This document shows, piece by piece, positions 54,021 to 62,947 of a stretch of 64,000 bases of DNA. The DNA is from CADCTQ01 sp963844325 (GTDB lineage: Bacteria > Bacteroidota > Bacteroidia > Cytophagales > 172606-1): NCBI GenBank assembly GCA_963844325.1, contig CAWJNV010000002.1, forward strand, positions 3,410,001-3,474,000, given 5' to 3'. Position 1 is the first letter of the stretch. Each line of letters opens with the position of its first letter. The notes beneath the pieces were generated by a model. It searched no databases. It was not told the DNA's origin and saw only the letters and a program-made list of their open reading frames with translations. Position numbers and translations under genes: made by a program.

Positions 54021-54653
54021 TGGAGACTTGGTGGAAGCGCCTCGCGCCCCTGGCCGGCAACGGTTGCCGGAGCACCGGCAGGCGCATGAACTCGTTCATG
54101 TACAGGTTTACTTGTTGCCGGTTGAAGCCGTTGGTAGCGTTGCATTCCATATTCCGTTTGCGGGTAAGTATCTGATCAGCTACCTACAGACAAACCAATC
54201 GGAAGAAACCCGTAACGGTGAAACGAGAATTATTGAAAATTTTTGCAGGTAAAGTACAAGCGTTGAAAAGGGATGGCTTTTGACGCTGTTTAGAGGCGAT
54301 CCGGAAAATGCGTTGTTTTTTGGCTCAAATGGCCCATGATCACCTTTTTGCTGCTATTTTTCGAATCGTCTGACAATCGCCCCGGGAACAGCCTGCGGTT
54401 TCACAAGCCGCTTCCCCGGCTTTGGGCCAAGGCTGTTGAGAAAAAAATGGTATAAAAATCGTTTACGCTTTCACAAAGGATAAACCAGACAATCAGGAGA
54501 CTTTACAAAGCCCATGTTAACGGGGCTGCTTACAATCTCTCACAAAGGCAGTCTGGCAGCAGGCAGGGCTAAGGAGTTAAAGGCTAAAAGCAGTAGCTTG
54601 TAGACGGCCTTGGGCCCGTTGGCCTGAGCAGTATCCCTCACATCATTTGTCGT
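54021..54653. other. Region without recognisable genes
   Basis: I see no credible coding region, RNA gene or repeat here. Short ORFs at 53881-54252 on the plus strand are shadows of the pseudogene. The stretch has several poly-A/T runs and the palindrome-like GCCCCGGG...CCCCGGC (about 54380-54420). Confidence 0.4.
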
Positions 54654-55097
54654 ATGAATCCATCCGTAGAAGTAAGTGACTTTTCGCTCTTTGAACTCAC
54701 CGCTAAGGCGCCTTCCCGTCGCTTCGGGTTAAGCCAGGCTGGCGACAAGGTGAGTATTCACCGACTGGTCCTGGTGAGCCACCTCTCACCGGGAGCCCGA
54801 TGGCTGGAGGTGCTCTCCCAGCTCCAGTTACGCTTCACCTACCACTGGACGGGCGGGGAAACCCAGGCGGTACTGCTCCATCCGCTCCTGTGGGTAAGCC
54901 CGGTTCAACTGCATCCCGTGTTTCCCGGTTTTGAAGTACCCGTCACGCAAACAATGGGGTTTGGCTTGCAGAGCAACCGGCGCATTGAGCAGGTAGTCGT
55001 CGAACTGGTGCTCCATGCGGAACCGGCAGGGGAAGAAAGTCCCGTCCTGCAAATAGCCTATAAGTCTTCGCCTTCCATCACTTTGACCCAGGACTGA
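54654..55097 (+). CDS. Hypothetical protein (147 aa)
   Basis: A 147-residue beta-rich soluble protein (MNPSVEVSDFSLFELTAKAP, RWLEVLSQLQLRFTYHWTGG). No signal peptide, membrane helix or recognised family. It converges on the lanthipeptide cluster; its stop is 19 bp from the end of the LanB C-terminal gene on the other strand. Could be part of the RiPP region or unrelated. Confidence 0.6.
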   Translation: MNPSVEVSDFSLFELTAKAPSRRFGLSQAGDKVSIHRLVLVSHLSPGARWLEVLSQLQLRFTYHWTGGETQAVLLHPLLWVSPVQLHPVFPGFEVPVTQTMGFGLQSNRRIEQVVVELVLHAEPAGEESPVLQIAYKSSPSITLTQD

Positions 55098-55115
55098 CCA
55101 GCGCAGGATTGGATC

Positions 55116-56165
55116 TTATCGTGCAGCTTGCTTTCGGGGCAAAATTTCCACGAATCCCTCTTTCAGCAGGTAGCCCAGGTACCCTTCGTCCCGGTTCTGA
55201 ATGCCCAGGCGGTTGTTGGTCATGTGTACGTAGCTTTCGTAGATGGACCAGCGGATGTCGCGGGCAGAAGGGGGGTCGGAGGCGGCGGGATGCCCGAAGG
55301 GGGTGGTCAGGTTCCCTTCGCTTTGCAGGCGCCCGAGCTGCCCGGCAACCTCCCGGACACCCGACAGCCACGCGTTGAACCAGTCCTGTTCGAACTCCTG
55401 CCCTTCGTCCAGCGCCTCCCAGATGGTGTGCATCAGCGCCAGCAGGTGGTTGCTTTGTCCTGCGAAAGCCGTTTGGAATGCGTCGAGGACGTGCCGGCGG
55501 CGGCTTTCCACCTCATCGGACGGGGCCGCATCGAACGGGAGGCCGTAGGTGCGGGGCAGCCAGTTTTCGAAAGTACGGCTGAAAAAGACCGTGGCTTCCG
55601 CCTGGCTCATGCCGGCCGCGTGGGCAAAGCCGAGTTGCAACTGGATCGCCGCCCCCATGGCCCGGTTGTAGTTCCAGCCCGTGCGTTCGGAGAGCAGAGC
55701 GAGCACCGCCCGGGAAGAGGCTTCGAAGTGCCGTTCGGCCACCAGGATGCCCAGCGGCCCGCCGTACCGCTGGATTTCGGGTTCGTACGGAACGTACTGA
55801 ACGGAGTTGTCGGGGTACCACCCTTGCGCCGGCGGCAAGGTGGCTACCCATTCGGGTTCGTGCCGCCGCGAGGGGTTGCGCCGGAAGTAGTCGCTGAAGT
55901 GCCGGTCCAGGGCGGGTCTCAGGGTTTCCCGGAGCGTTTGGGCGTCGCCCCGGAAGCGCAGCCGCACGTGCGGGCCGCGTTCGGGGTAGCGGATGAAGAA
56001 AAACCCGTCGGCCCATCCCTCCGCCAGCACCCGTTCCACGAAGGGCCTGACTGCCGCCGTCAGAAAAGTTTCCGTAGCCCCGGCGTAGTACAGGTAGGCC
56101 GACAGCCACTCCGTTTGCGCGGCGTTCACCGGGCCGGGCGCCGGTTGTTGTTGGTGGTTCTGCAT
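55116..56165 (-). CDS. Thiopeptide-type LanB elimination-domain protein
   Basis: A 349-residue protein with the SpaB C-terminal / lantibiotic-dehydratase elimination-domain pattern: WLSAYLYYAGATETFLTAAV RPFV at the start, WADGFFFIRYPERGPHVRLR FRG near residues 52-75, and SIYESYVHMTNNRLGIQNRDEGYLG near the end. In split dehydratases this subunit removes glutamate from glutamylated Ser/Thr to give Dha/Dhb. It is the last gene of the minus-strand cluster, 167 bp after the large LanB. Domain split is typical of thiopeptide-like and class I lanthipeptide systems. Confidence 0.88.
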   Translation of the reverse strand: MQNHQQQPAPGPVNAAQTEWLSAYLYYAGATETFLTAAVRPFVERVLAEGWADGFFFIRYPERGPHVRLRFRGDAQTLRETLRPALDRHFSDYFRRNPSRRHEPEWVATLPPAQGWYPDNSVQYVPYEPEIQRYGGPLGILVAERHFEASSRAVLALLSERTGWNYNRAMGAAIQLQLGFAHAAGMSQAEATVFFSRTFENWLPRTYGLPFDAAPSDEVESRRRHVLDAFQTAFAGQSNHLLALMHTIWEALDEGQEFEQDWFNAWLSGVREVAGQLGRLQSEGNLTTPFGHPAASDPPSARDIRWSIYESYVHMTNNRLGIQNRDEGYLGYLLKEGFVEILPRKQAAR

Positions 56166-56191
56166 GCGTATCCGTAATGAAGTAGAAGTCT

Positions 56192-56281
56192 GATTTTAAA
56201 TTATGGATTTTGGATTATGAATTGCCTGGTGTAGCCTCTGATAATCAATGGTTTGTAATCTAAAATCCATAATTTAAAATC
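56192..56281. repeat. 26-bp inverted repeat, LanB to LanB-C gap
   Basis: Arms 56192-56217 and 56256-56281 match at 25 of 26 positions, built on ATTATGGATTTT / AAAATCCATAAT. Similar arms occur in the LanC upstream gap at 62851-62929. A transcript hairpin within the cluster is likely; a mobile intergenic repeat is the alternative. Confidence 0.7.
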
Positions 56282-56332
56282 TATAATTTAATTCTGTCTG
56301 CTTACTTAAGTACCCGGTTTGTCATTGCGCCG

Positions 56333-59284
56333 CTATTGATTGTACCACTGCACCACGCATTCGGTCACGAATTTTTCGCCGCCGATGGTAGCCAGGTGCC
56401 CCGAATGCGGCAGCATTTCTTCGATTTTGAGGGTAACCGGCACTTTGGCGGCCAGCTTTTCAAACAGGTTGACCAGTAGGGGGTTGTTGAAATGGATGTA
56501 CTGCGGCTTGTAGTCGTCGCGGCCGGCTTTCCGGCGCAGGGCGGGGTCCGCGGGGGCCTGTTCGGTGCGCGGGTTGACGAAGAGGAACACCTCATCCACG
56601 ATGCCCAGCGCCGTGCGCCATTCGTTCACGGCCACGAAGTAGTCGGCGTCGGTTTCGTGCGGCTTGCGCAGCGGAATCAGCTCCCGGGGTACGTTCCAGC
56701 TCTTCCGCATGAGGATCACTCGGTCTTCGTACACGATCCGGGGCAGCACCCTGACCTTTTTTTCCCCGTCCGCCGTATCCTCTGCCTCAAAGTGGGTAAT
56801 GACGGCACCCGTTACGGGCCACGGCGATACGTGGATCGACCGGGTGAATTTTTCCAGCAGCTGAAACAGCTGGGACCGGCCGCCGTGCCCCTGGAAGCCC
56901 AGGTCGAACACGTAGGCCCGCTTCCCGGTAGGGGTGTGCCGGAGTTGTATTTCCTCTTTTTCCGGGTGGTACTGCACCGTAAAGTCGGTGATGGGCAACT
57001 GTTGCTCCGGGGGGAGGCTGTTGTGGCCGCCGGGCATGCGAATCTCGCAGGACATCAGCGGCGGGTGCAGGTTGGCGTTGAAATACGAGGCGTCACAATC
57101 TTCCACCAGCAGGCTGTCGTCGCCGGCCAGGGAGCGGTTCCAGGCCCGCACGTCGTCGGTTACCGCCCCGGGCAGGATGTGCAGGAACCGGCTGATCATT
57201 TTGCCGTAGCCCGTGAAAGCGGCGTTGAGTACGCCCTTCAGCTGGAGCCGGCCTTCGGCGTCGGGTTCCTGGAAAAACTGCGCGAACATCCCGAATGAGT
57301 TGACGTCGGCGGCGGGGTCGGGCCGGATGCCGAGGGCCTGGTTGGCCTGCTGCAACTCGGCCAGCCGCAGCCGTACGCAGTCGCGGCCGGCCAGCAGGTC
57401 GGGACCGATGGCCGCCGCGTACCTTTCGTTCCAGTCTTTGATTTTGGCCCGCCGCCCGGTAATGGCCGGGACCGGCTGCCCGGTTGCTTCCGCCGTCGCT
57501 GCTTTGGCGCCGGGCGGGGCCGGGTCGCCGGCCGCCTCCTCTTCTTTCCGGAGGGCTTCTTGCCGCAGCCGGGCCTGCCGGTCGGCCTCGGGCTTCTTCA
57601 CTTCGCGGTAGTATTCTTCGTAGAACGTGAGCAGGTTGACGACGGCCTGCCGGCCGTATTTTTCCAGGAAGAAGTGGCGCAGCCGGTCATGTTCGTCGGC
57701 AAAGCCCCGGAAGAGGTGCAACTCGCGCAGCAGGGCGTCCACGGTACCGGTAAAAGACGCCAGTTGGGACGCATCGAGCCGGGCCTGCACGGGCCGGGTC
57801 GTATCTTCGAAAAACATTTGTTCGGGCCGGAAGGAGAACGTGGTGGCCGACTCGTGGCGGAACGCCTCCTCGCCGGCGGACGGGTCGGCGGCCGTTTCGG
57901 CTTCGCCGGGTTCGGCCTCCGCCACGGCGGCCCCGGCCGCTCCCGCCGGGGCCGGCTTGCGGCCGTTCTTTTCCATTTCCCGGAGCTGGGCCTGCTTTTC
58001 GGCGAGCAGTTCTTCGAACGGGCGACGCTCTTCGGCGGGCAGGCCGGCCGCCTCGTGCAACTGCATGCACACGCCCCGGAACACCGCGTAGGCTTCGTGC
58101 AGCAGCCCTTTCCGCCCGGCTGCCTCCGCCACGGCGTATTGCCCGGCCAGCGCCCGGACGTGCCGCAGGCAGCCCACCAGTTCGCCCACGTGGGGTACGC
58201 CCTCGTCGGCCAGGGGCTCAAGCTGCGCCACCAGCTTCAGGTCCCAGTCGGGGTCAATGCCCGACACGCCCAGGTCAAACTCGAAGAAGCCGTACGCCAC
58301 CAGTTGCCGCAGGTATTTTTCGAGTTCTTCGGCCGAAGCGTCGATGTATTCCTGCATCTCGCCCACCAGCGCGTCGAAGCGAATCCCGGCCCGCTCCCGG
58401 CCCGCCAGCTCGTGCAGCAGCCCCAGCACCGCGTTGACGGGAAGGCGCTGAAACGCTTCGGTGTTGTGGTGGTTGGTGAGGTAGAGGAAATGCCCGCCCG
58501 CCTGCTGGATCGTCGGGTTGGGACGCAGGGGCAGCCGCCGGTACAGTTCCGGGTAAGCCACCACCAGGTCGCGCAGGTACTTGAACAGGTTGTTGTTGAG
58601 GCGGATGTGCCCGGTCACCGCCCCCGCACCGGCCGGGCCCGCAAAGGCCAGGGGCGTGCCGGCGCCCGGTACCGGTTCGCCCAGGGCCAGGTTGTTGAAA
58701 GTGCTGAAGGGCGAAGTTTTGGCCTGCATCCGGGTCAGGTACTTGAGCAGGCTGTACTCATTCTGGAATTCCTTTTTCCGGAAGGCGCCGGGGTCTTTCC
58801 GCCGGTAGTCGTCCAGGCTGTCGAGCAGGGTCTGCGACGAGAGCACGAGCCCCTTCTGCAATTGCGCGTCGCCGGCCAGCGTTTGCAGTTGCCGGCGGGC
58901 CCGGTACACCTGGCGCTGGTAGCCCCGTTGCAGTTCCTGCGTGACCAGGAGCAGGGCTTCCCGCGAAGACAGGTAGCGATCCAGGTCTTCGCGCAGGGGT
59001 TCGGGCAGCAGCTGGCGGGCTTCGGCCAGCACCGCCGGCCGGGCGGCCCGGTCGTTGTAGAGGTCGCGCCGCAGGTTTTGCAGCAGGTTCTGCGTCCGGG
59101 CGTCGGTCAGCTCCCGGATGTGGGCCAGCAACTGCGCGCTGATTGCCTCCTTGGCCGCTTCTTTTTCCCGGCGCAAGGCCAGCAATTGCGCCGTTCGGGC
59201 CGCCAGGTCGCCAAAGTCCAGGCCCGCCAACTGGTCGAAAGAATTACCCCCGATCCGGACCAACACATGCGGAAAAATCTTCAT
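56333..59284 (-). CDS. Lantibiotic dehydratase LanB (glutamylation subunit)
   Basis: A 983-residue LanB N-terminal-type dehydratase. Family marks include the ARLTRMQAKTSPFSTFNNLA-like block (here KYLTRMQAKTSPFSTFNNLA near residue 190) and ASYFNANLHPPLMSCEIRMPGG. It transfers Glu from tRNA-Glu to Ser/Thr of a precursor peptide before elimination by the partner at 55116. A ~60-residue Ala/Glu/Pro-rich linker at about 440-500 is probably disordered. Located between HlyD and the elimination subunit. Preceded by a tandem octamer repeat at 59334. Confidence 0.9.
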   Translation of the reverse strand: MKIFPHVLVRIGGNSFDQLAGLDFGDLAARTAQLLALRREKEAAKEAISAQLLAHIRELTDARTQNLLQNLRRDLYNDRAARPAVLAEARQLLPEPLREDLDRYLSSREALLLVTQELQRGYQRQVYRARRQLQTLAGDAQLQKGLVLSSQTLLDSLDDYRRKDPGAFRKKEFQNEYSLLKYLTRMQAKTSPFSTFNNLALGEPVPGAGTPLAFAGPAGAGAVTGHIRLNNNLFKYLRDLVVAYPELYRRLPLRPNPTIQQAGGHFLYLTNHHNTEAFQRLPVNAVLGLLHELAGRERAGIRFDALVGEMQEYIDASAEELEKYLRQLVAYGFFEFDLGVSGIDPDWDLKLVAQLEPLADEGVPHVGELVGCLRHVRALAGQYAVAEAAGRKGLLHEAYAVFRGVCMQLHEAAGLPAEERRPFEELLAEKQAQLREMEKNGRKPAPAGAAGAAVAEAEPGEAETAADPSAGEEAFRHESATTFSFRPEQMFFEDTTRPVQARLDASQLASFTGTVDALLRELHLFRGFADEHDRLRHFFLEKYGRQAVVNLLTFYEEYYREVKKPEADRQARLRQEALRKEEEAAGDPAPPGAKAATAEATGQPVPAITGRRAKIKDWNERYAAAIGPDLLAGRDCVRLRLAELQQANQALGIRPDPAADVNSFGMFAQFFQEPDAEGRLQLKGVLNAAFTGYGKMISRFLHILPGAVTDDVRAWNRSLAGDDSLLVEDCDASYFNANLHPPLMSCEIRMPGGHNSLPPEQQLPITDFTVQYHPEKEEIQLRHTPTGKRAYVFDLGFQGHGGRSQLFQLLEKFTRSIHVSPWPVTGAVITHFEAEDTADGEKKVRVLPRIVYEDRVILMRKSWNVPRELIPLRKPHETDADYFVAVNEWRTALGIVDEVFLFVNPRTEQAPADPALRRKAGRDDYKPQYIHFNNPLLVNLFEKLAAKVPVTLKIEEMLPHSGHLATIGGEKFVTECVVQWYNQ

Positions 59285-59333
59285 ATAACGGCTGTTAAGT
59301 ACGTGGACATTAGATTTTAGACATTAGACCAAC

Positions 59334-59384
59334 CTCATGAACTCATGAACTCATAAACTCATAAACTCATGAACTCATAAACTC
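59334..59384. repeat. Octamer tandem repeat, HlyD-LanB gap
   Basis: About six copies of CTCATGAA or CTCATAAA in a row, in the 108-bp gap just upstream of the lanB start (minus strand: TTCATGAG/TTTATGAG). The copies contain ATG triplets on the minus strand. Slippage-prone, and close to a translation start. Confidence 0.75.
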
Positions 59385-59392
59385 CCTAGCTC

Positions 59393-60724
59393 CTACGTCG
59401 TCGCGTTGTCGAGCAACGACCGGAGCTGGCTGAAAATCCGTTCGATCAGCCGCCGGTCGCGGGTAATGATTTCGGCGCTGCCCTGCATCTGCTGCCGGAA
59501 GGCGAGCTGCTTGCGGTAGCTGGTGGTCAGCCCCCGGGGCAACCGGATCTGTACGGTATAAAACCCTTCCCGGGGCACCGGTGCGATAGACGTGATCAGG
59601 CCGGTGACCATGCCGTATTCCGGCGCCGGGTAGTTGTCGAAGCGGATGAACACTTTCTGCCCCACGGCGACCTTGCCCGAGCCGGCCACGGGCACCAGGA
59701 TCTGCCCGTAGATTTCGCCCGAAGGGGGTACGACCGTGAGCACTTCCTCCCCGGCTTTCACAAACTGGTTGTTGCTCCAGTACTTGGAGAAGGCCACCCG
59801 GCCGGCAATGGGCGTCCGGAGCAGGTAGCGTTGCTGCCAGGCCATCAGCTGGCTTTCGAGGGTTCTGAGGGTGCTTTCCACGGCGTTCCGCAGCTTTTCC
59901 TCGGTATCCACCTTGGCGACGCCCAGTTCGGCGATCTGGGTTTCCAGCTGGGAGAGGGCGATCTGGTTGCTGATGATGTCTTTGCGGGCGGATTCAAAGG
60001 CGCGTTGGGATTGCAGGTAACTGTTTTTACTCCGGTCGAAATCCGCCTCCGACAAGACTTTTTCCCCGAACAGCTGCTGGTCGGTGCGCAGGCGTTTTTC
60101 GGCCAGGCCGAGTTCTTCGGCCAGGAGCCGGCTTTGTTTTTCGAGTTGCACGGCGAGCTGCCCGTACTGCCGGGTGCGGGCCCGGAGCGCCCCGATCTGC
60201 TGGTCGTGGGCCAGCAGCGACCGGGAGCGGGTGTAGTCGCTCAGGCTGCTGAGGAAGGCCACGTAGGGCGCCTGGAGTTCGCCCAACTGGAGCTGGTCGC
60301 GGAAGGAAAGGGCGGAAACGCGGTTGCGCCCCCCGTGGAAAGCGGCCCGGAAAGCCGCCAGTTGACCGGCCAGGTAGTTGACGTCTCCGGTGCGGGCCGC
60401 ATTTTCGAGCACGGCCAGGTAGTCGCCCGGGCGGACCGGCTGGTTGTTGCGCACCAGCAGGGTCAGCCGGCCGTCGGTGCGGGCCACGTGGGAAGCCGGG
60501 GGCGTGCGCGTGGTCAGTTCTACCTTGGCCTCCACCGTATCGGGATACCTCACCACCCAGCCCGCCAGCAGAATGGTGGCCACGACCCCGAAAACGACCG
60601 TGATGCCCCAGCGGATGGTCCAGCCGGGCATCTGGCCGAGAATGTCCTGCACTTCCTCGCTGCGGACTTCCAGGCGCGGACCGGCGTAGGGCGTTTCTTT
60701 TCTGTCGGGCTGGTACGAATACAT
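59393..60724 (-). CDS. HlyD family secretion protein
   Basis: A 443-residue membrane-fusion protein: a short cytoplasmic N-terminus, one membrane helix at ~36-56 (TVVFGVVATILLAGWVVRYP), lipoyl/barrel strands, a long coiled coil at ~170-290 (QLAVQLEKQSRLLAEELGLA), and barrel domains returning at ~300-400 (LLRTPIAGRVAFSKYWSNNQ). It should link the ABC exporter to the outer membrane for peptide export. Between LanC and LanB in the operon. Confidence 0.9.
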   Translation of the reverse strand: MYSYQPDRKETPYAGPRLEVRSEEVQDILGQMPGWTIRWGITVVFGVVATILLAGWVVRYPDTVEAKVELTTRTPPASHVARTDGRLTLLVRNNQPVRPGDYLAVLENAARTGDVNYLAGQLAAFRAAFHGGRNRVSALSFRDQLQLGELQAPYVAFLSSLSDYTRSRSLLAHDQQIGALRARTRQYGQLAVQLEKQSRLLAEELGLAEKRLRTDQQLFGEKVLSEADFDRSKNSYLQSQRAFESARKDIISNQIALSQLETQIAELGVAKVDTEEKLRNAVESTLRTLESQLMAWQQRYLLRTPIAGRVAFSKYWSNNQFVKAGEEVLTVVPPSGEIYGQILVPVAGSGKVAVGQKVFIRFDNYPAPEYGMVTGLITSIAPVPREGFYTVQIRLPRGLTTSYRKQLAFRQQMQGSAEIITRDRRLIERIFSQLRSLLDNATT

Positions 60725-60780
60725 GGGGCAAAAGGGATAGTTTGATCGGGTACGGGTTTGCGGTCAGGGGCGGCCCCGGG

Positions 60781-62814
60781 TCAGCGCGCCGCGGCGGGGG
60801 CCATTTCCGCCGCCCGCTCGTCGAGGGGATGCTCCGCGGGGTCGAGCAAAAAGCCGGAACGCACCGCCTGCCGGACCTGGCCGGTGACCGTCCGGCTGAT
60901 CTGGGCGGCCTGTTCGGGCGAAGCCGGGTCGAATTGCCCGGTCACTTCCGCCACGGCGTCGGCCACGGGGCGGGGCCTCACGAAACTTTCCAGGACCACC
61001 CGGGCAAAAACGGAAAGTTTGTTTTCGTACACGCCGCCGAGGGTCGGTACGAGCAGGGTGTGGTATTCCCCGGGCGGCACGTCCGGCCCGGCCGGATCGG
61101 GCGCCTGCCAGTCCCAGCGGGTTTCCACCAGCGCCAGGTCGGCGTCGAGGGCCAGCACGGTTTGCCCGAACGCCTCCTCGCCGAGGGCCAGCAGGCGCTC
61201 CGCGTCCCGGGTTTTGAGCTGGTCTTTGTAGTGCAGCAGGGTGTCGCTGGGGATGGCCTCGTCGGCCCGGACTTTCGCCGACTCCAGGCGGAACGCGTCG
61301 GCCACCCGCGCCGCATGGGCGGCGGGCAGCGCGTCGGCCTGCGCCCGCACGAAGCGGGTCCAGCCGGCTTTCGGCGACTCCGCTTCGGGCGCATCCGGGG
61401 CGGCAAAGTGCCGCTGCACCGCGTGGGGGGCGGCCTGTTCCAGCACGTGCAGCGTTTTGGGGTAGAGCAGCCCCATGACGCGGCGCCGGAGGGCGGGCAA
61501 CGACAGCGAGAGGTGAGGGCACGCCGACAAGTCGGCCGCCGGGGCGGGGGCGGGCACGTGCGGGGCCAGCAGGGAGGGCGTGGCCAGCGGGTCGAGCAGG
61601 CGCAGGTAGAAGTAGCCGATGCCCGCGTCGCCCATGAACAGGCTGGTTTCCGGGCCGGGGTGCTTGCCGCCCGAATAATAAAATCCCGTTTCCGCTTTTG
61701 CCGCCAGCGCCTTCCGGGCAACGGCCCCGGCCAGGTCCAGGTATTCGGGGTTGCCCAGTACCCGGTAGGCTTCCAGGAACAGGTCGGCGTTGCCGCCGCT
61801 GCCGTGGCAGAGGGTAAACGTGGGGCCCCTGCCGTCCACGTCCGATTGCCGGGTGGCGGCAATTGCCGCTTCGGCGTCCCGGCGGTACTCCGCTTTGCCC
61901 AGCAGTTCGAACGCCCTGACCCGCGTCAGGCCGAGGCCCGCCGCCCCGTGGCACCAGGCATTCATGTACAGGGGCCGGGTAAAAAAGTCCAGGTCTTTTT
62001 GCATGTAGGCCTGCCGGTATTCGCGTTCGTGCTTCGGTTCGAAGATGCCTTTCCGGAAGTCGGCCCAGTTGTGCTCGGCCGGGTCGTAATACTGGGCTTC
62101 GTAGCGGAACGCCTGTTCGGCCGCCCAGCCGAACGCCTCGTTGCCCAGGCAGTGGCCCAGTTCCAGCAGCACGAAGCCGATGCCCGCCGCCCCGTGCGAA
62201 AAGCCGCACAGGCCGTGGGCATTGATGGCCGAGCGGTCCCAGTAGAGCCCGTGCCGGCCGTGGCGGGCGCCGTCGAGCAGGCGGCCGGTACACGCATCGA
62301 TGGGGGAGAGCAGCCATTTCTCCCCGGAGAGGGCGTACAGGTGCAGCAGGCCCAGCAGGGTGCCCGACAGCCCGTTGATGAATTCGAAGATTTCGGCCCG
62401 GGCCAGGTCCTGCTGTGAAGCGACCAGGCGCAGGGCGTGGTCGAGGTACGCCCGCCGGCCGGTCTGCCGGTAGAAAGCAGCCAGCGTGAAGGGCAGCGAC
62501 ATCCGGCCGGTCAGCAGGGTGCTATTGGGGTTGCCGGTCCCCGCTTCGGCCGACGCCAGCAGCCATTCCACCCCGGCTTCGGCCGCGGCCCGGTACTGCT
62601 TCCCGCCGGTTTGCTTCCACAATTGGAGCAGGAACAGGCTGATGCCGCACACGCCGCCGTAGATGGTTTCCTGTTCGGTCCACACGATCTCATCCCCCTG
62701 CCGTTGTACCGATTTCCAGGCGATTCCTCTTTCGTGCGGAATGGCGCAGGCGAGGAACTGGTCGCCGATCCGGGCGGCTTCCTCCAGCAATTGGGTTCTG
62801 AGCGAGGGGTTCAT
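60781..62814 (-). CDS. LanC-like cyclase with C-terminal extension
   Basis: A 677-residue protein. Residues ~1-415 are a LanC-type (alpha/alpha)6 toroid; Cys288 (MNAWCHGAAG), Cys336 and His337 (TLCHGSGGNADLF) are the zinc ligands, at spacing close to that of NisC. It joins Cys thiols to Dha/Dhb to form (methyl)lanthionine. A further ~260 residues follow. The last ~70 (ARVVLESFVRPRPVADAVAEVTGQF through VRQAVRSGFLL, broken here only for length) resemble a PqqD-like RiPP-recognition fold by pattern. The fusion is unusual for LanC. Start at 62814 gives MNPSLRTQLLEEAARIGDQF. Confidence 0.88.
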   Translation of the reverse strand: MNPSLRTQLLEEAARIGDQFLACAIPHERGIAWKSVQRQGDEIVWTEQETIYGGVCGISLFLLQLWKQTGGKQYRAAAEAGVEWLLASAEAGTGNPNSTLLTGRMSLPFTLAAFYRQTGRRAYLDHALRLVASQQDLARAEIFEFINGLSGTLLGLLHLYALSGEKWLLSPIDACTGRLLDGARHGRHGLYWDRSAINAHGLCGFSHGAAGIGFVLLELGHCLGNEAFGWAAEQAFRYEAQYYDPAEHNWADFRKGIFEPKHEREYRQAYMQKDLDFFTRPLYMNAWCHGAAGLGLTRVRAFELLGKAEYRRDAEAAIAATRQSDVDGRGPTFTLCHGSGGNADLFLEAYRVLGNPEYLDLAGAVARKALAAKAETGFYYSGGKHPGPETSLFMGDAGIGYFYLRLLDPLATPSLLAPHVPAPAPAADLSACPHLSLSLPALRRRVMGLLYPKTLHVLEQAAPHAVQRHFAAPDAPEAESPKAGWTRFVRAQADALPAAHAARVADAFRLESAKVRADEAIPSDTLLHYKDQLKTRDAERLLALGEEAFGQTVLALDADLALVETRWDWQAPDPAGPDVPPGEYHTLLVPTLGGVYENKLSVFARVVLESFVRPRPVADAVAEVTGQFDPASPEQAAQISRTVTGQVRQAVRSGFLLDPAEHPLDERAAEMAPAAAR

Positions 62815-62850
62815 GACGAATATGGAATATGGAATATGGATTAGGGATTT

Positions 62851-62929
62851 TGGATTTTGAATTATGGATTACAGACTATTGACGATCGGGGGCACGGCAG
62901 ATAATTCATAATCCATAATTCAAAATCCA
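62851..62929. repeat. 21-bp inverted repeat, exporter-LanC gap
   Basis: Arms 62851-62871 and 62909-62929 are perfect complements, built on the same GGATTTTGAATTATGG-type words as the repeat at 56192-56281. A tandem GGAATAT run precedes it at 62824-62838. It is in the gap between the ABC exporter and lanC. Confidence 0.7.
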
Positions 62930-62947
62930 TAATTTGCTTGCGCTTGC

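Noticed and set aside
57560..59320. 586-codon plus-strand ORF opposite lanB
   Set aside because: It is an antisense shadow of LanB, with Gly/Arg/Val-biased composition and no motif.
60742..62418. 558-codon plus-strand and 517-codon minus-strand alternative ORFs over LanC
   Set aside because: LanC zinc ligands are present in the chosen frame; the others are composition-driven shadows.
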